Part shown: positions 1 to 8,004 of the stretch, in pieces | How positions within the stretch are numbered: position 1 is the first letter of the stretch | Layout: every line of letters begins with the position of its first letter | Source: Bacteroidota bacterium | GTDB lineage: Bacteria > Bacteroidota > Bacteroidia > UBA7662 | Length of the DNA stretch: 34,039 nucleotides | Assembly (NCBI GenBank): GCA_027485465.1 | Contig: JAIXRA010000066.1 | Span: 1-34,039 of the forward strand | Direction: 5' to 3' | Translations under genes and position numbers: made by a program | The notes under the pieces: model-generated | The model's database searches: none | What the model was told of the DNA's origin: nothing | What the model saw: only the letters and a program-made list of their open reading frames with translations

Positions 1-951
1 TCGACTCGGTTCGGTGGTTCCCAACACATTTTTATGCCGGCCTACCCTCCGGAGCAGGTGGCCGAGATGGCCAGCATGGCGGATCATGTTTCCTTTAATT
101 CGGTATCCCAATTCTTGCAGCACGGCGCGGCTTTTCGGAGTCATCGAGCGGATGTTCAATTGGGGTTGCGGATTAACCCGGGCTATTCGCCGGTTAGCAC
201 CGACCTGTACAACCCATGTGCCGCCGGGTCTCGTTTAGGAACCCGTTTGCATGATTTGGAGCGCGGGTACCAGTCCCTGGAGCAGGCCGGTCTGGAACCG
301 GATTTTTTGCATTGCCATAACCTATGCGAAAGTGGGGCGGACGCCTTGGCCCAAACCTTGGATATTCTGGCCAGGGATTTTGAGCCTTGGCTTCAGCGCG
401 TTCGTTCCCTGAACTTGGGAGGTGGACATTTGATGAGTCGTGAGGATTACAATTTGGAACAAGCCGCCGAGGCCATCGCGGGCTTCAAGGCTCAATTTCC
501 TCATCTTCAACTGATCATGGAACCGGGTTCGGCTTTGGTTTGGGAAACAGGTTATTTTCGATCCAAAGTGTTGGACATCATGCAGACCGAGGCTTTACCC
601 GTGGCTATTTTGGATAGCAGCATCACAGCCCACCTGCCCGATGTTCTGGAAATGCCCTACCAGCCACGCATCTTGGGTGCAGCCATGGAGTCCACCTCCA
701 CCCATTCCCATTGTTATCGTTTGGGGGGGCAATCCTGTTTGGCGGGTGACCAAGTTGGGATCTACGCCTTCGGGAAACCACTCCAAACGGGCGACGACCT
801 CGTCTTCATGGACATGATGCACTATACCATGGTCAAAACCAATACCTTCAATGGTATGGAATTACCTTCCATCGGCCTTTGGCGAAGCAACAGTGGCTTT
901 GAATTAATTCGCCGCTTTGGTTACGAGGACTTTGAGTCGCGACTTTCTTAG
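1..951 (+). CDS. nspC: Carboxynorspermidine decarboxylase (5' truncated by window edge)
   Basis: Frame 1 is open from base 1 to TAG at 949-951. Motifs typical of the PLP-fold decarboxylase family: LGLRINPG, FLHCHNLCESGAD, LNLGGGHLM, IMEPGSALVWETGY, and C-terminal FMDMMHYTMVKTNTFNG. Confidence 0.88.
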   Translation, partial: STRFGGSQHIFMPAYPPEQVAEMASMADHVSFNSVSQFLQHGAAFRSHRADVQLGLRINPGYSPVSTDLYNPCAAGSRLGTRLHDLERGYQSLEQAGLEPDFLHCHNLCESGADALAQTLDILARDFEPWLQRVRSLNLGGGHLMSREDYNLEQAAEAIAGFKAQFPHLQLIMEPGSALVWETGYFRSKVLDIMQTEALPVAILDSSITAHLPDVLEMPYQPRILGAAMESTSTHSHCYRLGGQSCLAGDQVGIYAFGKPLQTGDDLVFMDMMHYTMVKTNTFNGMELPSIGLWRSNSGFELIRRFGYEDFESRLS

Positions 952-961
952 GGTATGGACC

Positions 962-986
962 ACAGGCGCTGATGGCTATCGCCTGT
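962..986. terminator. Possible hairpin just downstream of nspC
   Basis: Perfect 7-bp inverted repeat ACAGGCG (962-968) / CGCCTGT (980-986) with an 11-nt loop, between convergent nspC and the toxin gene. No U-tract, so terminator function is weakly supported. Confidence 0.25.
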
Positions 987-1009
987 TGAGGTGCAGGTGA
1001 TTTCGGGCT

Positions 1010-1333
1010 TTAATCCACGTAGGTTTCTTTGAACACGGATTTGACCTGAGCGATTTCCTTAGGGGAAATAAAGTCAAAATTCCGAAGAATCCTGTTTCTG
1101 TCCACACACCTAATTTGGTCCAAGACGATCCAACTCTCGGCTTTGCCGTGGTTGACTTTGACTCTAGTGGGATAGGGTTTGGAGGTGCTTGTCAAAGGAG
1201 CCACGACAATGGTCTGCAAATATTTATTCATCTCATTGGGTGAGATGATAAGGCAAGGCCTGGTTTTCTTGATTTCACTCCCTTGCGTAGGATCAAGGTT
1301 GATGAGCACGATTTGGTACTGCTTTATTTCCAT
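1010..1333 (-). CDS. MazF/PemK-family toxin (type II toxin-antitoxin)
   Basis: 107 aa, starting IKQYQIVLINLDPTQGSEIKKTRPCLIISPNEMN and including TIVVAPLTSTSKPYPTRV and VLDQIRCVDRNRI, the typical MazF/PemK pattern. Overlaps the upstream antitoxin gene. Confidence 0.85.
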   Translation of the reverse strand: MEIKQYQIVLINLDPTQGSEIKKTRPCLIISPNEMNKYLQTIVVAPLTSTSKPYPTRVKVNHGKAESWIVLDQIRCVDRNRILRNFDFISPKEIAQVKSVFKETYVD

Positions 1334-1569
1334 TCGTCGGTGTTTTCGTCTTCAAAGAAGTCGATGTCCAAGAGCCTATCGTCACCGTTTTCATGCATTT
1401 TTTGGAAGGATTCTTCCCAGCCCTTTCTTGGTGTAGGCAGTGCCTTCAGGATAATGTAGTCTTCTTTGAGGATTAATTCAACCACATCTTTGATTTGGTA
1501 CTTTTCGAGGATGGTCTTTCCCAAGCGTATTCCTTTGGAATTTCCGATAGGTATCACAGTTGTATTCAT
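1324..1569 (-). CDS. MazE/AbrB-like antitoxin
   Basis: MNTTVIPIGNSKGIRLGKTILEKYQIKDVVELILKEDYIILK resembles an AbrB/MazE swapped-hairpin domain and has an acidic C-terminus. The ATG at 1569 is preferred over the TTG at 1578. Overlaps the toxin ORF by 10 bp. Confidence 0.8.
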   Translation of the reverse strand: MNTTVIPIGNSKGIRLGKTILEKYQIKDVVELILKEDYIILKALPTPRKGWEESFQKMHENGDDRLLDIDFFEDENTDEWK

Positions 1570-1587
1570 GGCTCCCAATTGTAGTTA

Positions 1588-1613
1588 CAAAGTAAGCACA
1601 TTCTTTGTCCAAA
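1588..1613 (-). promoter_or_regulatory. Candidate promoter of the toxin-antitoxin pair
   Basis: On the minus strand, TTTG (1610-1613) followed by TACTTTG (1588-1594). This is near, but not identical to, the Bacteroidota TTTG/TAnnTTTG consensus, about 19 nt before the ATG. Confidence 0.3.
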
Positions 1614-1708
1614 TCCAAATAAATACCATTGATTAGATCGTATCAAAGGGGAGACTAGCAAAAACCGTGGCAGCCCCTTGGCCCATGGATTCGTTGAATA
1701 CGAACAAC

Positions 1709-2782
1709 CTAATTGGGGACATCGTAATCGATGACCAAGCGATTGGATAGGGGGCGACCAACGCAAGTGAGGCAGGCTCCGGAGGCGATTTCCGAGGCAC
1801 TGATGGCTTCCTGATCACCGATAAACATTTCCCCGGAGATTTTCTTGGCACGGCACATCCCGCAAACCCCCATGGTGCAGGCGTAGGGCAAATCAATGCC
1901 TTGTTCCAGAGCCGTTTCCAAAATATACCGTCCAGGTTCCACGGCAAATTCGTAGACCTTGCCGTCCACCTTGAGGGTGACAACCGGAAGGGCACCGGGA
2001 TCATCGTCCACCGAACTTGGGGTTGGAGACGGAGCTTCCACCTTGGGGCTGGATTGAAAAAAGAGTTCTTTGTGAATGCGATGGCTGGCAACGCCTTGGG
2101 CTTGGAGCCAGTGCTCGGTATCGTGCACCAAGCCCTCGGGACCGCAGAGGTAAAAAGAGGCCTCCCGGTTGGAAAGATGCTGGGCAAGGACCGTGGTATC
2201 GATGCGACCGTGATGGAGCAGACCTTTGAGCGATTCTTGGCCGTGCAGACTACGGCTCAAGCAATGCACCACCTGAAGGCGCTGGGGGTTTTCATCCTGA
2301 AGGCGGTTCAAGGCCTTGCCAAAGATGACTTCTTCGGCGCTTCGGCTTCCATAGAGCAATAGGATATGGGGAGCCGAGGGATGGCGCAACGCCATCGATA
2401 ACATCGAAAACAAGGGGGTAATGCCCGAACCAGCTCCCACCAAAACCACCGGAGGCAGGGTGGACATCGCGGGGTCCAGGGCAAAATTTCCGTACGGGGG
2501 CAATACATCCAAGCGATCCCCTTCGTGGAGGTTGTCCAACAAATGATTGGAAACCAATCCCCCCGGCAAACGCTTGACGCAGACCCCGAGGGTGGGGAGC
2601 TCCGCAGGATCCGTGAAAATGGAATAGGAACGACGGTAGCTTTGGCCGTTGATGGAAACCATCAAGGTCAAGAATTGACCCGGAACAAAGGAAGAAATTT
2701 CTTCGCTACGGAAATAAATCAAAAGGGCGTCCGGAGTTTCCCGTTCCAAGCGGTGGACGACGAGGCTGAGTTTTTCGGTCAT
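1709..2782 (-). CDS. paaE: PaaE-like 2Fe-2S/FAD ferredoxin reductase
   Basis: MTEKLSLVVHRLERETPDALLIYF start; FAD motif RRSYSI; NAD motif VLVGAGSGITPLFSML; C-terminal plant-type ferredoxin motif YACTMGVCGMCRAKKISG...CLTCVGRP. The start at 2782 is preferred over the longer ORF, which would run into paaN. Confidence 0.8.
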   Translation of the reverse strand: MTEKLSLVVHRLERETPDALLIYFRSEEISSFVPGQFLTLMVSINGQSYRRSYSIFTDPAELPTLGVCVKRLPGGLVSNHLLDNLHEGDRLDVLPPYGNFALDPAMSTLPPVVLVGAGSGITPLFSMLSMALRHPSAPHILLLYGSRSAEEVIFGKALNRLQDENPQRLQVVHCLSRSLHGQESLKGLLHHGRIDTTVLAQHLSNREASFYLCGPEGLVHDTEHWLQAQGVASHRIHKELFFQSSPKVEAPSPTPSSVDDDPGALPVVTLKVDGKVYEFAVEPGRYILETALEQGIDLPYACTMGVCGMCRAKKISGEMFIGDQEAISASEIASGACLTCVGRPLSNRLVIDYDVPN

Positions 2783-2786
2783 GGGT

Positions 2787-4472
2787 TTAGGAATTGGTGT
2801 GGACGGCGACCATATCGCGGCGACCGACCCAAACCATGCGTTGGTTAACAAAATTGGCATCGCAGAAGGAAGCAGTCCCCGCTGCGTTTCCGCCTGTTCC
2901 GTGAAAATCCGAGAAGGCGGCATGCTGGTTGAGATAAATCGGACCGGTCAAGTTAAAGGAGACCGGAACAAAGGCTTCAGCCAATTGATCCGCTATGCGC
3001 TCACAGAGAGTGGCATCGTTGCAATAGATCCCGCAACTCAGGGCCCCGTGTTGTTTGATTTGTTCCAACATCAGGTTCATGGCCTGGTCCACTTCTGGGT
3101 AGGGAATGACAAAGGCAATGGGACCAAATTGTTCAGCACCAAACCAATCCTTGCGGTCCACGTTGGCTTCGACCAGCAAAGGGGAGCAGGACAGGGCATG
3201 CGGGAAGGCCTCGTGAGCCACGGCTTCGGACCCCAAGAGGACGGCATCGCCTGCCTGCTCTTGGAGGGAACGGATGCGTTCCATGGTTCTGGAATTTTGG
3301 ACGGTCGCCAAAACACCGGGACCCATCTGAGGATGGTCTTTGATCTTGCGGAGGGCTTGGCGAAGGCCGTCCACCAAATCCTGGTAGCTGTGGTGTTGAC
3401 CGCTGGCATCCGTGATTCCTTTGGTTGGAAGGAAAATATTTTGGGGGGCGGTACACATTTGCCCGGCGTACAACGAAATCGAAAAAGCCAAATTATCCCA
3501 AACTGCCTTGAGGTCCGGGGCCGAATGAACGAGCACGGCGTTGACGCCTGCTTTTTCGGTAAAAACAGTTTTGCCAAAAAGGCTTTGGGCTTCCAACCAT
3601 TGACCAAACTCGCTGTTGCCTGTATAATCGATGGTGCGGACCTCCGGATGGGTAGCCAGTTCCTTGGTGAGGGGATGGGCGGTGCTATCGCAGGCCAGTT
3701 GGCACAGATTGGGGCTGAATCCGTTTTCTTGTAAGACCTTTTGGATGACCGCTGTGACAATCGCGATGGGGTAAACGGCTTTGGGATGCGGTTTGACCAA
3801 AACCGGATTGCCGACAGCCAGGCTGGCATAGATTCCGGGCAGGCTGTTCCAAGTGGGGAAGGTGGAGCATCCAATAACCAAGCCCACGCCTTTGCCGATC
3901 GGTTTCCAGGTTTTGTGCAATTCGACCGAGATTTTGCCCATGCTCTTGACCCAATCGGCCTGTTCGGCGTAGCGGGTTTGTTCCTGCCAGGCCATGGCAA
4001 CGCATTCCAGAGCGCGGTCCGCGGCATGGGGGCCGGAGGCCTGAAAGGACATCATGTAGGACTGCCCGGTGGTGTGCATGGTCGCATGGGCGATTTCCAC
4101 AAAATGATCGCGCAGGCGCATCAAGCTTTCCACTAAGATGGCGCACCGAAGTTCCGCCCCGGCTTGGAGCCAGGAACTGCGAGCTTGAACGGCTTTGGCG
4201 ACCAGGGTTTTGTCCGCAAACACAGGATAACGAATACCGAGACCGCTTTGGAGGTACGGCGAAATTTCTTCGCCCTCGAAGCGCAGGGGCTGGTCCTGCA
4301 GAAGCCGGTCAAAGTCCTTGTTGAGGGTGGCATGAAAGGCCGCTTCACCCTGAGCCGCTGCTTCGGCGGGGTAGGCCTTGGGGTTCTCTGGGAAAGGGCT
4401 GTAATAACGACGGTCGTGCAAGGCAGCAACGGCTTCTTGCAACAGCGGGCGGTGGGTTTCGATCAAGCTCAT
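2787..4472 (-). CDS. paaN: Phenylacetic acid degradation protein PaaN-type aldehyde dehydrogenase (no MaoC domain)
   Basis: 561-aa ALDH-fold protein with VGLVIGCSTFPTWNSLPGIYASLAVGNPVLVKPHPKAVYP, IDYTGNSEFGQWLE, and the Cys motif YAGQMCTAPQNIF. Size and sequence fit the shorter PaaN family. Four bases separate it from paaE. Confidence 0.82.
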   Translation of the reverse strand: MSLIETHRPLLQEAVAALHDRRYYSPFPENPKAYPAEAAAQGEAAFHATLNKDFDRLLQDQPLRFEGEEISPYLQSGLGIRYPVFADKTLVAKAVQARSSWLQAGAELRCAILVESLMRLRDHFVEIAHATMHTTGQSYMMSFQASGPHAADRALECVAMAWQEQTRYAEQADWVKSMGKISVELHKTWKPIGKGVGLVIGCSTFPTWNSLPGIYASLAVGNPVLVKPHPKAVYPIAIVTAVIQKVLQENGFSPNLCQLACDSTAHPLTKELATHPEVRTIDYTGNSEFGQWLEAQSLFGKTVFTEKAGVNAVLVHSAPDLKAVWDNLAFSISLYAGQMCTAPQNIFLPTKGITDASGQHHSYQDLVDGLRQALRKIKDHPQMGPGVLATVQNSRTMERIRSLQEQAGDAVLLGSEAVAHEAFPHALSCSPLLVEANVDRKDWFGAEQFGPIAFVIPYPEVDQAMNLMLEQIKQHGALSCGIYCNDATLCERIADQLAEAFVPVSFNLTGPIYLNQHAAFSDFHGTGGNAAGTASFCDANFVNQRMVWVGRRDMVAVHTNS

Positions 4473-4487
4473 AGTTGGGTGTTGAAT

Positions 4488-4521
4488 TCGGTAAAAATAG
4501 GTTAGTGCTTACCTTTACCGA
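4488..4521. promoter_or_regulatory. Interrupted inverted repeat in the divergent paaN/pccB promoter region
   Basis: Perfect arms TCGGTAAA (4488-4495) / TTTACCGA (4514-4521), 18 bp apart, inside a 77-bp divergent intergenic region. Additional paired TA/TA and G/C bases lie inside the spacer. Confidence 0.5.
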
Positions 4522-4549
4522 TAGCACCCTTCACCAACATTCGAGTCAT

Positions 4550-6097
4550 ATGAAAGGTTTTGAAACCTACCAAGAGAAGAAAATTCAAAGCATGCAAGGC
4601 GGAGGGACCGCCCGCATGGAGGCCCAGCATCGCAAAGGCAAATTGAGTGCCCGCGAGCGCCTCGATGTTTTGTTGGACCCCGGTTCGTTCGAAGAAATGG
4701 GCGGGTTGGTAACCCATCGTTGCCGAGATTTTGGTTTGGAAAACGAGGTCTACCTGGGAGATGGGGTGGTTACGGGTCTGGGCACCGTGAACGGTCAACG
4801 CATCGCGGTTTTTTCTCAAGACTTCACGGTCCTCGGAGGCTCCTTGTCCGAAACCCATGCCGAGAAAATCATCAAGCTGATGGACCTGGCATTGCGAATC
4901 GGGGTTCCGGTGGTGGGTTTGAACGACTCGGGCGGGGCCAGGATCCAGGAAGGCGTGACATCCCTGGCAGGTTATGCTGATATCTTCTACCGCAATGTCA
5001 AGGCCTCCGGGTTGGTACCCCAACTTTCGGTCATAATGGGACCTTGTGCAGGGGGTGCCGTTTATTCTCCGGCCATCACCGATTGGATTTTTATGGTGGA
5101 ACAGACCTCTTATATGTTCGTTACCGGACCCAATGTGGTCAAAACGGTGACCCACGAAGAGGTGAGTTCCGAAGAACTGGGCGGGGCCACAACCCATGCC
5201 ACACGCTCGGGCATTGCGCATTTTACCTACCCCAACGAGGTCGAATGCCTTCAAGCGGTTCGTAGGCTGCTGAGCTATTTGCCGCCCAATTGTGCCGTTC
5301 GGCCCCTGCGCGGTTCCGGTTGGCCCCAGCCCACCGCGTCGGATCGCCGGCCCGCCCTCGATCGCATCGTCCCCGAAAGTTCCAACAGCCCCTACGATAT
5401 GCAAGAAGTGATTTCTGCCTTGGTGGACGAGGGTTCTTGGATGGAGGTACAGCCCGAGTACGGGGGCAATATCCTGGTGGGCTTTGCCCGCATGGGCGAT
5501 CAAACCATTGGGGTGGTGGCCAACCAGCCCATGATTCTGGCCGGGGTCCTGGACAACAATGCATCGCGCAAGGCGGCCCGCTTTGTCCGCTTCTGCGATG
5601 CTTTTCAAATACCCCTTTTGGTTTTGGTGGATGTACCGGGTTTCTTGCCCGGAACCGAGCAAGAATGGAACGGGATTATTACCAACGGGGCCAAATTATT
5701 GTATGCCTTTTCGGAAGCTACGGTCCCCAGGGTTTCGCTCATTACCCGCAAGGCCTACGGTGGTGCCTACGATGTCATGAATTCCAAGCATATTGGTGCC
5801 GATATCAACCTGGCCTGGCCCTCCGCTGAAATCGCGGTAATGGGCCCCAAGGGTGCAGCCGAAATCATTTTTAAGAGCGAAATCGCTTCAAGCAAAAATC
5901 CTGAAGAGACTCTAAATCAAAAAGTTAACGAATACACCGAAAAATTTGCCAACCCCTATATTGCGGCCTCCAGGGGCTTTGTGGACGATGTAATTCTACC
6001 ATCCGAAAGTCGAATGCGTATCCTTGGGGCCTTTGGCGCCCTTCAGACCAAAGCCCATCAGCCTTTACCCAAAAAACACGGTAACATTCCCTTATGA
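4550..6097 (+). CDS. pccB: Acyl-CoA carboxylase carboxyltransferase (beta) subunit, propionyl/methylmalonyl-CoA type
   Basis: [123 protein letters not shown] at 4550 chosen. Confidence 0.88.
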   Translation: MKGFETYQEKKIQSMQGGGTARMEAQHRKGKLSARERLDVLLDPGSFEEMGGLVTHRCRDFGLENEVYLGDGVVTGLGTVNGQRIAVFSQDFTVLGGSLSETHAEKIIKLMDLALRIGVPVVGLNDSGGARIQEGVTSLAGYADIFYRNVKASGLVPQLSVIMGPCAGGAVYSPAITDWIFMVEQTSYMFVTGPNVVKTVTHEEVSSEELGGATTHATRSGIAHFTYPNEVECLQAVRRLLSYLPPNCAVRPLRGSGWPQPTASDRRPALDRIVPESSNSPYDMQEVISALVDEGSWMEVQPEYGGNILVGFARMGDQTIGVVANQPMILAGVLDNNASRKAARFVRFCDAFQIPLLVLVDVPGFLPGTEQEWNGIITNGAKLLYAFSEATVPRVSLITRKAYGGAYDVMNSKHIGADINLAWPSAEIAVMGPKGAAEIIFKSEIASSKNPEETLNQKVNEYTEKFANPYIAASRGFVDDVILPSESRMRILGAFGALQTKAHQPLPKKHGNIPL

Positions 6098-6717
6098 TCA
6101 ATCAACTTTTGAAAGCCCTTCTGTTCGTGGCTGTTTTTGGGCTGACAGCTTGGGCCGTTTTGGAAGGAACCCGAACCTGTTCCGAAGCATCGTCCGCCCC
6201 TAACAGCCTGCCGGTCCAGCCAGACCAAGCCAGTGGTCCGGTTTTGGGAGGTCCAAACAGCGGAACCTCCATGGCCTACATCCGTTCCGAGGAGGTGGCC
6301 CGGGATTTCCGTTGGATGGCCCGCCAAAAAGACGCCCTCAAGGCTCGACTCCTGAAGGCCGAAAAAGAATGGGAGGGGGAGGCCTCTCGTTTTCAAAAAG
6401 ACCTACAGGATTTTCAACGCAAGGCCGCCGGGATGGGGGAATCCCAACGTCAAATGGCCGAGCAGAGCCTTGCCCGTCGTCAGCAGAACTTGGAGCAAAT
6501 GAGGGAGGGCATGGTGACCGAATTGTCCAAAACCGAAGAAGCGCTGGACGCTGAGTTAAGGTCCTTAATGGACGGGGAGTTCAAAGCCTTCGCCCAAAAA
6601 GCGGGGTACGATTACCTCTGGGCCCTGCAGCCAGGGTCGGGACTCTTGTACGGGGACAGTGCTCGCGATGTGACACGGAGCCTTGTTGACTTTTTGAACC
6701 AGCGGCACCCCCGCTAG
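6094..6717 (+). CDS. OmpH/Skp-like periplasmic protein with N-terminal signal anchor
   Basis: Hydrophobic N-terminus, then [12 protein letters not shown] and a long charged coiled-coil-like region ([33 protein letters not shown]...[11 protein letters not shown]), the OmpH layout. Start overlaps the pccB stop (ATGA at 6094-6097). Confidence 0.65.
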   Translation: MINQLLKALLFVAVFGLTAWAVLEGTRTCSEASSAPNSLPVQPDQASGPVLGGPNSGTSMAYIRSEEVARDFRWMARQKDALKARLLKAEKEWEGEASRFQKDLQDFQRKAAGMGESQRQMAEQSLARRQQNLEQMREGMVTELSKTEEALDAELRSLMDGEFKAFAQKAGYDYLWALQPGSGLLYGDSARDVTRSLVDFLNQRHPR

Positions 6718-6723
6718 TTTCAA

Positions 6724-6793
6724 GGTCTTCTTGGGGGGAGCGGACCGCTAGGGCCGGTTGGCCTACCAGAACCAGCCCTTGTCCAAGAAGACC
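6724..6793. repeat. 11-bp perfect inverted repeat at a convergent gene junction
   Basis: GGTCTTCTTGG (6724-6734) and CCAAGAAGACC (6783-6793). A small palindrome AGCGGACCGCT (6739-6749) and GGCCGGTTGGCC lie in between. Confidence 0.6.
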
Positions 6794-7806
6794 CGAAAAG
6801 CAAGGCCTAAAACGATGGCAGCCAAGATCCAAGTTTTCTGAGGCTTGAGCATCCGAAGATCCCGCACGATGATGAATTCCTTTTCCCGATAAAAGGGCAG
6901 AAACATCATCATGGCTACGTAAACAATCCCAAACTCTGCGAGGTAAATCATTTCGTGCATCGAGTCGCCCAAGCGGGGCATGGTTCCCGATCCTTGGAGG
7001 AAAAAGTCAACGCTTAGGCTGTGAAGTAACCCAATAAACAAGGAACCGGCCAGTACAGGCAGGCCTATAAAAAAGTGCAGATATTTGAGTCGTTGTCCTT
7101 TGTAAACCAAATGCTTAGAATACGCCGTTTCGAGTGCAAATAGAACCCAAATCGCTGAAAGGAAGAACAAAATACCCGCACTCAACATGGACAGGCCAAA
7201 GACCATGGAGGAACTGAGATACAACCATCCTGCCAGGTAACCAAATTCTTCGAAAGCTGCAATACCGGGCAATACGGAGCCCAAGGCCCGCATCATGCTA
7301 TGCAAAAACAACCAAAAAGCAAAGGTTCGATACGGGCCTTCGCGTTGCTTGGTCCACTGAAACAAGGCCAGGTAGAGAACGAATTGGAGGAAATTAACGA
7401 CCAAGGGAGCGCTGAAAATCGATACGGCATCGGAACTTTCCCAGCCGGTGATGTTGGTGAAAAGGATTTTATGATAGAAAATTACGGGGCCTCGGTTGGA
7501 CAATGACGCGAGCACCGCCGAGGCGATTTTGCCCGGAAAGTAAACGGCTAAATAACCCAGTACAAAAAAGGCAAACGAATTCAGCGCTGTATTGCGCAGG
7601 TAAAACGGAACATCTTTGGACGAAGACTTGAGGCTTTTGCCAGGATTGAAGACCATGCGTTCTTTGTCATCGGGCCCCAAACGTGACTCATCGGCCCGGT
7701 ACAAATCCCCGTCGATACGGTCATCAATTCGAGATTTGGATCGTCGACGGTGCCCGCCCTGCGAACTGCCCGAAGACTTTCCTGATTTTGAACCGAACCC
7801 CAACAT
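6763..7806 (-). CDS. Multi-pass membrane protein of unknown function
   Basis: 347-aa ORF with a basic/serine-rich cytoplasmic-like N-tail and several hydrophobic segments (e.g. NSFAFFVLGYLAVYF, FLQFVLYLALFQW, LSMLSAGILFFLSAIWVLFAL, TWILAAIVLGLAF). Confidence 0.75.
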   Translation of the reverse strand: MLGFGSKSGKSSGSSQGGHRRRSKSRIDDRIDGDLYRADESRLGPDDKERMVFNPGKSLKSSSKDVPFYLRNTALNSFAFFVLGYLAVYFPGKIASAVLASLSNRGPVIFYHKILFTNITGWESSDAVSIFSAPLVVNFLQFVLYLALFQWTKQREGPYRTFAFWLFLHSMMRALGSVLPGIAAFEEFGYLAGWLYLSSSMVFGLSMLSAGILFFLSAIWVLFALETAYSKHLVYKGQRLKYLHFFIGLPVLAGSLFIGLLHSLSVDFFLQGSGTMPRLGDSMHEMIYLAEFGIVYVAMMMFLPFYREKEFIIVRDLRMLKPQKTWILAAIVLGLAFRVFLDKGWFW

Positions 7807-7810
7807 TTTT

Positions 7811-7828
7811 CAAATTTATTCAAATTTA
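7811..7828 (-). promoter_or_regulatory. Two tandem TAnnTTTG -7-like boxes upstream of the membrane protein gene
   Basis: On the minus strand TAAATTTG occurs at 7821-7828 and again at 7811-7818. The second ends 4 nt before the ATG at 7806. Confidence 0.4.
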
Positions 7829-8004
7829 GTATGAGGCCAAGATTTTCCCGTGCATGGGGTTTGGTTTAATCATCGAATCCTATTTTTAGTTTCATAATTA
7901 ATATTATGTATAATAATAAAAGTGGACTTCGAATCCAATCTGCAAAAACCTCCTTTGCTTTAACCTTTGTGTAAATCCAACCATTGTCTTCCAACCATCC
8001 CTTT

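Noticed and set aside
2781-3734. 317-aa plus-strand ORF (and a 316-aa minus-strand out-of-frame ORF at 3077-4027) across paaN
   Set aside because: Both overlap the well-supported PaaN ALDH. Such long alternative frames arise from the codon bias of the gene, and no domain motifs are present.
4502-5662. 386-aa minus-strand ORF opposite pccB
   Set aside because: Shadow ORF antisense to a clearly conserved carboxyltransferase. The translation is rich in His/Gln/Gly/Arg with no recognisable domain.
7951-8004. Promoter for the FAD oxidoreductase at TTTAACCTTTG
   Set aside because: Spacing is TAnnnTTTG, one base off the consensus, with no convincing -33 element. Not called as a feature.
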